Below are positions 8,001 through 13,724 of a stretch of 16,818 nucleotides of DNA, piece by piece (position 1 is the stretch's first letter; each line of letters begins with the position of its first letter). The DNA is from Armatimonadota bacterium (GTDB lineage Bacteria > Armatimonadota > Hebobacteria > CAIYQO01): NCBI GenBank assembly GCA_022708765.1, contig JAKIYB010000003.1, forward strand, positions 10,965 to 27,782, given 5' to 3'. Both the position numbers and the translations under genes were made by a program. Below the pieces are notes generated by a model. The model did no database searches, had not been told where the DNA came from, and saw only the letters and a list, made by a program, of their open reading frames with translations.

Positions 8001-8579
8001 ACCACCGACCACTGGGCGTGGAAAGAGCAGATTTATGTCTGGGGCTGGTTCAGCGAAGAGCAATACGGCGTCCACGTGCGCAAGCAGGGGTCGACGGATG
8101 ACTTCTTCACCGTGCTCTATCCCCGCGCGGCGAAGCAGGGGCCGGCGAAGGTGACCACCCTGGCGCAGGGGTGCGCTGCGAGCGTGCAGCACATGGAAGG
8201 CACAGACGTGGTGCTCCTCTCACCCGGCAAGGCCGCAGCCGTGACCGAGGGGAACGTGCAGCTTGCCGGCGAAGTCGCCTTCGCCCGTACCTACCAGAAC
8301 GGCACGCTCCGCCTGGCGGTTATCAAAGGTACGGCCACCGCCGGCATCGGCGCCTGGGTGCTGACGAGCGACGGCCCCACCGCCATCGAGGTGAACGGCT
8401 CCACCCTCACCGGCGAAAGCAACGGTGCGGCGCATACCGCACACATCGCCACGCCGCCGACCGTGCACGCCGTCACCGCCACCATAGACGGCAAGCCGGT
8501 CATCGTGACACTTAGTAACGGCGTCCTGACCTTGAACCTTCCGGCAGGGAGCCATACCTTCAGCATCAACGGACAGTAG
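5043..8579 (+). CDS. large secreted heparinase II/III-like (polysaccharide lyase-like) protein
   Basis: This 1178-aa exported protein probably degrades an acidic polysaccharide. Residues 1-20 form a signal peptide with cleavage at ALA|APP. Residues about 25-400 are beta-rich with no family I recognise. Residues about 430-700 look like an alpha/alpha-toroid (FSWNWLRLLHAYDAIADSGY, GLCSANPNMTSM, GGAWTENPGYQAAS), a layout seen in heparinase II/III and alginate-lyase type enzymes. Asn605 or Asn607, Glu656 and Tyr660 are candidate active-site residues. Residues about 795-1010 resemble the heparinase II/III C-terminal beta domain, with GHWHYDYNEIVYHAKGVPL matching the usual H-x-D...arG pattern (H828, D830). 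The last 140 residues are another small beta domain. GGGAGG 8 bases before the ATG supports the start. The next gene lies 103 bp downstream on the same strand. Superfamily call is moderate; substrate unknown. Confidence 0.85.
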   Translation: MCRLLIYVLIAGFCALSALAAPPLQTFTIRDHLRHQWSDELVHFDINYVGSMPRALTLTDTAGQPVPCQFSGLSRKNGRVTGTVWTVVSLPPKGQTTFHLRSGKLLATGLTVRQQGNEYRLANECLAVRLPKLPGILKKPVALAKLPAPLLAVTSAGTDTWIGTGAWVNEDQPLLVKEATTTIVEQGPVRVTVRYRLIFTDERFYQADITLGARQDAVLFNDETTVDAPTAAFRFAFQSGFNADRIYWRNNYFADPAKGLTPGAIDFTKAQVLCTMRPWSFWWNKDLTAWAGFYKEGAEPFVGIITLRPSRWSPFGWDGAERTGIPITARPDGQLDITLGLLAQTVKQTDPSTLTASEKVAAEYSQGALGGGATVVPLHRELAITVGKAAEHVTKDDTKAKLRHQLIKYSEFPLDEVKDYGFDYTPAQPDRQHPFLLFTQADVGRVRRQAKTIPSVQTEFARVNDYLNRCGGDNLVKKIEQQPDGWKAFYRENYVGNGLYEVVPTGYLASDEKKFGIMLAAAVKGFAGEAMDIFLETPTRACIGGYGPWFSWNWLRLLHAYDAIADSGYLTVDDKKYIEAVLVFGSHFQAHADYWNTERGLCSANPNMTSMIRLPLGLMALFQDGHPLSVRWLVAAEQELQHELKEWVAPGGAWTENPGYQAASLDGMLLLAQALKNVTGRDYFADPQFKATMEYYGFILTPPDLRFPPNKAAGAKSPMTLPSIGDGFSGYITTYNGWMAQATVKSDPAFSARQQFYWNAQNNYPSGGGRAQGYTLALTNPELPAAVPETLSRPLPGFGSVLRTSWTDPLASYVAHRGGFWPTLGHWHYDYNEIVYHAKGVPLCVDFGNCYAPVQRCEPFYHNTVSFDLDKSSRTGKWGVWENKDADALDVRSLPRTMDYSTGRSNGSGGQRNDRYLLLVKSDDPIGANYLVMRDMTRDGQPNQEFFWNLWCLSKEPTVNGNIIHFPGQFGVDLDAHVLAPAAPQVTTDHWAWKEQIYVWGWFSEEQYGVHVRKQGSTDDFFTVLYPRAAKQGPAKVTTLAQGCAASVQHMEGTDVVLLSPGKAAAVTEGNVQLAGEVAFARTYQNGTLRLAVIKGTATAGIGAWVLTSDGPTAIEVNGSTLTGESNGAAHTAHIATPPTVHAVTATIDGKPVIVTLSNGVLTLNLPAGSHTFSINGQ

Positions 8580-8682
8580 ACTGCCAATGCGAATATCGCC
8601 CAAAAAGAGGCGCCGGTCGTATCGGCAGCGAAGAAAACCGCTGGGAACGTAATCACGTATGCATGCACAGTAAGGGGGCGGT

Positions 8683-9687
8683 ATGACCAGACAGATCATC
8701 TGGGATCCCACCGAAGACCCGACCGACCGCGGGGATAACGCCCGCTTCCGCCGCTATGCCGAGCAGGCCTTGGCGCTGGGCGCCACCCATGTGGTCATTA
8801 GCCGGCTGCCGTTGAGCTTCTGGCAGCTCGAAGACCCGCGCGACCCGCACCCGGAATGGGCATCGTGGCCGGTGTGGTCCATGGTGCAGCCCTCCCTCTT
8901 CAAGGTGGCGGTGCCGGCGGCGCTGGAGTCGTGGCTGCCGAAGGATGAAGCGGAGCGCAACCTGGCACTGCTGCGCGAGCGCGGCGACATCCTGCGCGAA
9001 CTGGGCCTCCACGCCGCCTTCTATGGCAATGACCCGATGTGGCTGCCGGAAGGCGTCTACGAGGCGCATCCCGACTGGCGCGGCGCCCAGGCGGAGTTGC
9101 TGCGACTGGCGCGCCTGCCCTACTTCAGCCCGTGCATTGACCACCCTGAGGTACTGGCAATGTACCGCTGGGCAATGGCGGAAGTGTGCCGCGCCGTGCC
9201 GGAACTTGACCTTTTCTCCGTCTTCACCAATGACTCCGCCGGCGGCGTCTGCTGGTCAAATTCCTACCCCGGCGACAACGGCCCCAGCGCCTGCAAGCAT
9301 CGCCCGCGGCACGAGCGCATTGCCGGCTTCCTCACTGCCATCCAGGACGGCGCGCGCGACGCCGGCATCGAGGTGGCGGCGCAGATCACCGGCTTCGTCC
9401 ACTATCCTGAACTGCACCTGCGCATGGGCGCGAATCAATACGTGGACGGCAAAGACGCGCAGGGGAAGCTCTGGAGTTCCGGCATTCTGGGCAATAGCTG
9501 GTTTGCCAATCACGTCTACCCCTCGGTAGGCGTGCCGAAGGTCTTCACCTTCCTGGAGGAAACCGAGCGCGCGCTGACCGCCGACACCGACCGCGTGCTG
9601 GTCACCTTCGGCCCAGGTGTGGAACCGCTGCTCATGGACCTGTATCGCGCGTTCCGCGAGCAGCCCACCGGCGGGCCGGCCTCGTAG
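8683..9687 (+). CDS. TIM-barrel-like protein of unknown family, N-terminal part of a frameshifted gene
   Basis: This 334-aa frame begins at an ATG preceded by AAGGGGG. It has no signal peptide and reads like a (beta/alpha)8 glycoside-hydrolase-type fold: alternating hydrophobic strands (THVVISRLPLSFW, HAAFYGNDPMWLP, LDLFSVFTNDSAGGVCW, VAAQITGFVHYPEL, RVLVTFGPG) with acidic or aromatic residues at strand ends. I do not recognise a named family. It follows the large lyase-like gene by 103 bp on the same strand and may be part of the same polysaccharide locus. The frame stops abruptly at TAG 9685-9687 after the sequence QPTGGPAS. The same protein seems to continue one base out of frame (see 9741-10499). 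One added base near the GGG at 9673-9675 gives TGGAGLVGEEHAEKLLDVW and a single 605-aa product. Treat this as the 5' fragment of a broken or mis-sequenced gene. Confidence 0.72.
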   Translation: MTRQIIWDPTEDPTDRGDNARFRRYAEQALALGATHVVISRLPLSFWQLEDPRDPHPEWASWPVWSMVQPSLFKVAVPAALESWLPKDEAERNLALLRERGDILRELGLHAAFYGNDPMWLPEGVYEAHPDWRGAQAELLRLARLPYFSPCIDHPEVLAMYRWAMAEVCRAVPELDLFSVFTNDSAGGVCWSNSYPGDNGPSACKHRPRHERIAGFLTAIQDGARDAGIEVAAQITGFVHYPELHLRMGANQYVDGKDAQGKLWSSGILGNSWFANHVYPSVGVPKVFTFLEETERALTADTDRVLVTFGPGVEPLLMDLYRAFREQPTGGPAS

Positions 9688-9740
9688 GAGAGGAACATGC
9701 GGAAAAACTACTCGACGTCTGGCAGCGCGTCGAGCGCGCG

Positions 9741-10499
9741 GTGGAAGGCGTGCGCCACGTGCGCAGCTACGGCTACGCCAGCCTGCTGCTCTGTGGTCCG
9801 GCGATGATGCGCTGGCTCACCATGCCGCTGGTGCCCAACCTGGACCGTCTCGACCCTGCAGAGAAGGCGCTTTATCAGCGGTTCCGCGTGGCGAAGACGC
9901 CGGTCGAAGCGGACAGCTACCACGCTATCCTTGGCACGCCGGGCGTCACCGGCGCCGCCGCCGCGTGGATGGCCCGTAACGCCCTCGCCGAAGCGATGAC
10001 CCGCGCCGGCGAAGCCGCCACCGGCGCCGAAGCGCTCATCCCGCATGCCGTCTCCAATGAGGCGCGCGCCGAACTGGTCGCGTTAAGTTATAGCCTGAAA
10101 GCCTTCGCCTGCGTCATCCAGAGCAGCCGCAATATCCTGGAATACGAGGACACCCTCGCCACCCGCGGCCGCTATGACGAGGAGGTGACCTGGCGCGACT
10201 ACACCGGCACCTACCAGATCAGCCGCGGCGGCCATGAACTGCGCCTCATCGCCCGCGCCGAGTTGGACAATATGTATGCGCTGGCGAAACTCATCGAGGA
10301 AGCCCCCGCCCCCATCATCGCCATTGCCGCCACGGCCGGGCATGAAAGCACCTTCGCCTTCGGCCCCGACCTCCCCGCCCAACTCCGCGAAAAAGCCCGC
10401 ATCATGCTCGCCCACTGGCACGAATACAACGAAGACTACCCCGCCCCCTTCGAAGTCCAGCGCCGCCAGACACGCGAATGGGGGGATGAACGCCCGTAA
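9741..10499 (+). CDS. C-terminal part of the frameshifted unknown protein
   Basis: This 252-aa frame is only open from a GTG codon at 9741 that has no ribosome-binding site. Upstream of it the same frame reads on sensibly as LVGEEHAEKLLDVWQRVERA from about 9681, directly abutting the end of the previous frame, so it is the continuation of that gene rather than a separate one. It is mostly helical (NALAEAMTRAGEAATGAEAL, ELVALSYSLKAFACVIQSS, AELDNMYALAKLIEEAP). This is typical of the helical C-terminal region that follows some glycoside-hydrolase barrels. No catalytic motif is obvious. The downstream gene is on the other strand. If the base deletion is real, the gene is probably inactive; if it is a sequencing error, the true gene spans 8683-10499. 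Confidence 0.65.
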   Translation: MEGVRHVRSYGYASLLLCGPAMMRWLTMPLVPNLDRLDPAEKALYQRFRVAKTPVEADSYHAILGTPGVTGAAAAWMARNALAEAMTRAGEAATGAEALIPHAVSNEARAELVALSYSLKAFACVIQSSRNILEYEDTLATRGRYDEEVTWRDYTGTYQISRGGHELRLIARAELDNMYALAKLIEEAPAPIIAIAATAGHESTFAFGPDLPAQLREKARIMLAHWHEYNEDYPAPFEVQRRQTREWGDERP

Positions 10500-10530
10500 T
10501 TCTCACGCATGCAGACCCGCTTGTTGGTAG

Positions 10531-10580
10531 TGCGCCACGCAGGGAATCGGAGTGGCGCAGCACCAGCGGTGCTGCTTGTT
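10531..10580 (+). terminator. two tandem hairpins after the lyase locus, candidate terminator
   Basis: TGCGCCAC (10531-10538) pairs perfectly with GTGGCGCA (10552-10559). Immediately after, GCAGCACC (10557-10564) pairs perfectly with GGTGCTGC (10568-10575) around the loop AGC, followed by TTGTT. The two stems share three bases, so they compete. The T-tract is weak. They start about 30 bases after the last stop of the rightward genes. Confidence 0.4.
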
Positions 10581-10744
10581 CTCGAAGTCGCTCAGTAAAG
10601 CGGTGACAGACTGCGCATTACCCTCCATGCGAGCACACTCGAAGCGCATTCCACTTCGGCACTGCTTGCCCAGTCGCTCCTCGCATCTCCACAGTAATGC
10701 GTTGCCTCCTCTGAAAATCCATGTCTATCGCCTGACAATGCCTC

Positions 10745-10830
10745 CGAAATGGGGACAGCAACGCATTTCTCGCTCATACGCGCGTGTCCAGGGAATACAT
10801 GCCCGGAAATGCGTTGCTGTCCCCATTTCG
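10745..10830. repeat. REPIN-like element: perfect 25-bp inverted repeats with a 36-bp spacer
   Basis: The left arm (10745-10769) is the exact reverse complement of the right arm (10806-10830). The arms contain AAATGGGGACAGCAACGCAT and its complement. The GGGGACAG core flanked by AAAT resembles REP-type sequences that accompany REP-associated tyrosine transposases (RAYT, IS200-like) in many bacteria. No transposase is encoded here, so this would be a nonautonomous copy moved in trans. A truncated piece of the same arm, AATGCGTTGC, lies at 10696-10705. It sits in the gap between convergent genes, where it could also act as a bidirectional terminator. Confidence 0.7.
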
Positions 10831-10936
10831 CGTCCAGAGTGTCGGTCACCACCAAACAGTATTTTCAATCCTGCGAGGGTGCCGCCGCCATGGACAACAA
10901 GGCAGCATTGACTGATTGTCACCGACATACCCTCCA

Positions 10937-12052
10937 CTACGGAAATACCTCTATCCTGTCAAAAGGAAAGAAGCGCAATGTCGCTTTGCCTTTGATGTTC
11001 TTCAGCGGTACATCCGGCAGCAGTTCGCCCGTTTCCGGATCGCTCCATGCGTGACTGTCAAATGATTCCGCGCGGTTATCGCCCAGCACGAAGCAGGCAT
11101 CGTTTGGAATACGGTAGCCCTTGCCATACCCGGCATGACCGCGGGGAGGCCAATCATAATCTGGAACGGCATGCGGATCGGCGATCTGCCGGCCATTGAT
11201 AAAGATGCCGATATTACGCTGAATCCAAATCGTCTCCCCGGGGAGCCCAACCACGCGCTTGATATAGTCAACATCGCTGTGCGGTAGCCCCATCATCTCT
11301 GCCAGGGATGGCATGGAGAACGTAATGATATCCCCGCGCCGTAGTGGCGAGAAGCGATAGTAGAGCTTGTTCGCCACGATTTTATCATTGACTTCAAACG
11401 TGGGACGCATGCTCTCCCCTGGGATGAAATACGTGGTGAGGAAAAACGTCCGTAATGGTCCGATGACGAATAAGCCGATAACCACCAGCCATGCCAGCGG
11501 TACCAGAGCGATATACGTCCCTGGTGCGCGCGCCTGACGTACCCGTGTGCCCGCCAGTAAGTCATGCAGACCGCGCTTTTGGGGGTGCAGAGACAACACC
11601 AGCAGATTGGCGAGCGTGAAGGCAACGAAGGTACTAGCCACCGCCAGCCAGCATGTCCGCCAGAAGGCACGGCCGTAGCTGATCGGCGCATCCGTTACGC
11701 GCTCCAGCCGTAAACCGACTAAGCGCTTCCCCCACGTCGGACGCCCGTATGCCTGCAAGGAGAAATAGATGATTGGCGCGAGCACGCCCGCGAGGAAGAA
11801 TGCGATCCACACCCAGCCATCAACTATCTGGAGTGCTTCCAGCAGTGAGGCAGTCACGGCAATAACCAGCAGCAGCAAACCAATGAGCAAGTGATCGAAC
11901 AGCAACGCGGCAATCCGCACCCACAATCCCGCGGGGGTATCACCTTCAGAACGTCCATTGGCGCGTTTAAGCGAAATGAGAATCCCAATGGAACTGACCA
12001 CCGCAATCACGACGAAAGGGGTCACAAGTAGAGGAACTGAACCCAGATTCAT
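10937..12052 (-). CDS. lepB: signal peptidase I with N-terminal RDD membrane domain
   Basis: This 371-aa membrane protein would remove signal peptides from exported proteins at the outer face of the cytoplasmic membrane. After a first membrane helix (about 8-28) comes an RDD domain with R46 and D53 (LWVRIAALLFDHLL), two helices, and the closing QKRGLHDLLAGTRV (D164). A further helix (about 180-205) leads into the S26 peptidase: box B PGESMRPTF with catalytic Ser214, box D YIKRVVGLPGE with catalytic Lys265, and box E GDNRAESFDSHAW. All catalytic elements are intact. I chose the ATG at 12052 because AGGAGG lies 5 bases upstream; a longer frame from 12076 lacks this support. RDD domains are usually separate membrane proteins, so the fusion is unusual. 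It is divergent from the prepilin-type gene, but type IV prepilins are normally cut by PilD-type peptidases, so adjacency need not imply a substrate link. Confidence 0.9.
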   Translation of the reverse strand: MNLGSVPLLVTPFVVIAVVSSIGILISLKRANGRSEGDTPAGLWVRIAALLFDHLLIGLLLLVIAVTASLLEALQIVDGWVWIAFFLAGVLAPIIYFSLQAYGRPTWGKRLVGLRLERVTDAPISYGRAFWRTCWLAVASTFVAFTLANLLVLSLHPQKRGLHDLLAGTRVRQARAPGTYIALVPLAWLVVIGLFVIGPLRTFFLTTYFIPGESMRPTFEVNDKIVANKLYYRFSPLRRGDIITFSMPSLAEMMGLPHSDVDYIKRVVGLPGETIWIQRNIGIFINGRQIADPHAVPDYDWPPRGHAGYGKGYRIPNDACFVLGDNRAESFDSHAWSDPETGELLPDVPLKNIKGKATLRFFPFDRIEVFP

Positions 12053-12181
12053 ACCATCCTCCTGATTACCTGCCAAATAAACAGGTTACACCTCCGCCCC
12101 ATCCTTGCTCAGCGCCTCATCGAACGCCGTCGGCGGCGCGCGAATAGCGTACCGCGCGACCAACTCCGGAAGTGACCGTAC

Positions 12182-12216
12182 CGCAAAGCATGGTGCATTA
12201 AAAATATCGCTTTGCG
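12182..12216. repeat. 8-bp dyad between divergent genes, candidate operator
   Basis: CGCAAAGC (12182-12189) and GCTTTGCG (12209-12216) form a perfect inverted repeat with a 19-base AT-rich spacer. It spans the predicted -10 box and start site of the leftward signal peptidase promoter. Binding by a regulator is inferred. Confidence 0.35.
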
Positions 12217-12229
12217 CGAGTGCTGTCCA
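12201..12229 (-). promoter_or_regulatory. predicted leftward promoter of the signal peptidase gene
   Basis: On the minus strand, TGGACA (complement of 12224-12229, 5 of 6 matches) is separated by 17 bases from TATTTT (complement of 12201-12206, 4 of 6). Start would be near 12194, giving a leader of about 140 bases. Its -35 lies 8 bp from the -35 of the rightward prepilin promoter. Confidence 0.35.
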
Positions 12230-12237
12230 GTAACCCG

Positions 12238-12265
12238 TTGACAGGCAAAGGAAGCATGATATACT
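12238..12265 (+). promoter_or_regulatory. near-consensus sigma-70 promoter of the prepilin-type gene
   Basis: A perfect -35 box TTGACA (12238-12243) is followed after 16 bases by TATACT (12260-12265, 5 of 6). Transcription would start near 12272, giving a leader of about 60 bases that ends in AAAGGAGG, 8 bases before the ATG at 12334. This is the best promoter match in the window and predicts strong constitutive expression. Confidence 0.75.
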
Positions 12266-12333
12266 GGGTTTAATAAAGGCGACGAGCAAACAATCGCCAG
12301 ACAAAATCGTCGTGTGCAAAGGAGGCACCCTTT

Positions 12334-13602
12334 ATGCTCCCCACGTTCTCGCGTCCGCGAGGGTTTACCCTCATCGAGTTGCTGGTCGTCATCGCGATCA
12401 TCGCCATCCTGGCGGCGATCCTCTTCCCGGTCTTCGCCAAAGCGCGCGAAAAAGCGCGCCAGAACACCTGCCTGAACAATCAGCGACAAATCGTGCTGGG
12501 CATTCTCATGTATGTTCAGGATCACGAAGAAACACTGCCGTTGGCGAAAGGTTGGAATGGGGAGATCGGCGCGAACTACGGCATCACCGGAAAAAGCTGG
12601 GATTGCCCGACCAGTTCGCGCATCGGTTCCTACACGAACCCCGACTACTTCTACGTCGCCGGCTCGTTCCTCTCCGGCATCGCGCTGGGCGACATCTCCA
12701 AACCGGAACGCGCGCCCGTCATTGTGGACCTGAAAAAAGGCGCGAACGCGGTGCCGTACGTCAACGACAACGGCGAGAACGATCCCGACATCGCGGCGGC
12801 CCAGGTGGAAACCCGCCATAACGGCGGCGCGAATTTCGCCTTCCTTGATGGTCACGTCGCCTGGCTGCCGCAGCGACACATCTCCGCCGCCACCTTCATG
12901 TATAGCATGGGGCGCGGCGGCCTCTTCAAGCCGCCGATGCTCGGTACGGTGATGAGCTGGTATGCTTCCCATCCCAACGGCTTCAGCGCGGTGGATTTTT
13001 ACTCTCTGCTGGTACAGCAGACGGGCTTTTCCGAGCTGAACCGCGTCATCGGCGGCGCCCGCGTGGATGCCAGCACCACCCTGCATACCGCCACCACCTC
13101 CTCCGGTGGCGATAACCGGAATCTGATGCCGTCATGGCTTGATAAAACGCAGTCGTTGCCGGATTCGCAAATCCGCACTATCCTGACCTTCTGGAACTAC
13201 TGCTTCATGTGGGGTCCCGGCGGCGGGTACTTCACGCCGATCAACGGCACAAATGGTTACGGCACGAAATCGAAAACCTTCGACCTGACGCTGGTGCCGA
13301 ATACCGACGGCGACGCCAAAGAAATTGCCCTGGGCTGCGTGCGCGGCCGCCCCAGCTACAATACCGCCTACGTGCAGGTGAATAAAATCACCGTGGGCGC
13401 CGGCGCGGAAGCCAAAGAGTATACCTTCGACGCCAAGTGCAACCTGAAAATTAATCACTGGGATGATGTGGGCGTCATCCTCTTCTTCGTCCCGCTGAAA
13501 TACAATACGCCCATTACCTTCAATATCACCGCGTACCAGAGCGCGGGCGACAGCGGCGATACCCTTCAATACGTCGGGGTCTGGTTCATGACGGAAGAAT
13601 AA
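12334..13602 (+). CDS. prepilin-type N-terminal cleavage / H-X9-DG domain protein with C-terminal extension
   Basis: This 422-aa protein is a predicted type II secretion or type IV pilin-like surface protein. The class III leader is short (MLPTFSRPRG) and is cut before Phe11; FTLIE has the usual Glu at mature position 5, followed by a hydrophobic helix (residues 11-34) and the FPVFAKAREKARQ amphipathic continuation. The H-X9-DG motif is at His162 to Asp172-Gly173 (RHNGGANFAFLDGHV). In most such proteins this motif lies close to the C-terminus. Here about 250 more residues follow, rich in aromatic residues and strands (YVQVNKITVGAGAEAKEYTF, KINHWDDVGVILFFVPLKY, LQYVGVWFMTEE), with no family I recognise. 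AAAGGAGG before the ATG and a near-consensus promoter support the start. A perfect palindrome 21 bases after the stop suggests a single-gene transcript. Confidence 0.9.
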   Translation: MLPTFSRPRGFTLIELLVVIAIIAILAAILFPVFAKAREKARQNTCLNNQRQIVLGILMYVQDHEETLPLAKGWNGEIGANYGITGKSWDCPTSSRIGSYTNPDYFYVAGSFLSGIALGDISKPERAPVIVDLKKGANAVPYVNDNGENDPDIAAAQVETRHNGGANFAFLDGHVAWLPQRHISAATFMYSMGRGGLFKPPMLGTVMSWYASHPNGFSAVDFYSLLVQQTGFSELNRVIGGARVDASTTLHTATTSSGGDNRNLMPSWLDKTQSLPDSQIRTILTFWNYCFMWGPGGGYFTPINGTNGYGTKSKTFDLTLVPNTDGDAKEIALGCVRGRPSYNTAYVQVNKITVGAGAEAKEYTFDAKCNLKINHWDDVGVILFFVPLKYNTPITFNITAYQSAGDSGDTLQYVGVWFMTEE

Positions 13603-13622
13603 CACCCAACGGTTTCGTTATA

Positions 13623-13663
13623 CCGACGGGCATGGCGCATGCGCCATGCCCGTCGGCGTTTTC
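13623..13663 (+). terminator. 34-bp perfect palindrome, probable terminator
   Basis: Positions 13623-13656 are a perfect palindrome: CCGACGGGCATGGCGCA followed by its exact complement. It would fold into a stem of up to 15 bp with a tight loop, followed by CGTTTTCC. It starts 21 bases after the prepilin-type stop codon. The symmetric arms would also work in reverse, though the A-run needed upstream for that is lacking. Confidence 0.7.
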
Positions 13664-13698
13664 CGAGAGGAAATTCTCGTCCTGCTGCGAATCCAACA

Positions 13699-13704
13699 TA
13701 TAAT
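13699..13704 (+). promoter_or_regulatory. perfect -10 box upstream of the SGNH hydrolase gene
   Basis: TATAAT at 13699-13704 lies 20 bases before the ATG. No good -35 box is found at 16-18 bases spacing (nearest weak candidate TTCTCG at 13674). Start would be near 13711, so the ribosome-binding site CGGGAG would be at the very 5' end of the message. Confidence 0.35.
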
Positions 13705-13724
13705 CATCATGCGGGAGTTGTACC

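Larger units (their letters stand above)
10500..10936. other. noncoding gap of 437 bp between convergent genes
   Basis: Short open frames here overlap the inverted repeat arms and show no recognisable protein. Apart from the tandem hairpins (10531-10575), a partial repeat copy (10696-10705) and the REPIN-like element (10745-10830), I see no gene or RNA in this stretch. Confidence 0.6.

Noticed and set aside
9660..9700. Programmed -1 frameshifting between the two frames
   Set aside because: No slippery A- or T-rich heptamer is present at the junction (GGCGGGCCGGCC), so a deletion or sequencing error is more likely.
9687..9807. ATG at 9697 preceded by AGGAGAGGAAC, resembling a new gene start
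   Set aside because: This frame ends after about 36 codons of low-complexity sequence; the coherent protein is in another frame.
10843..10928. TGTCGGT ... ACCGACA inverted repeat near the end of the signal peptidase gene
   Set aside because: Only 7 bp with a spacer of over 60 bases; expected by chance and without a T-run.
12086..12328. 80-aa minus-strand frame whose last 30 residues (SLPELVARYAIRAP...) look protein-like
   Set aside because: Its only start is a GTG lying on the complement of the prepilin ribosome-binding site, and it covers both divergent promoters. A decayed gene remnant is possible but cannot be supported.
12109..13086. 325-aa minus-strand open frame opposite the prepilin-type gene
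   Set aside because: It is rich in Arg, Gly, Asp and Val as expected from the complement of a GC-rich gene, and runs across a strong promoter on the other strand.
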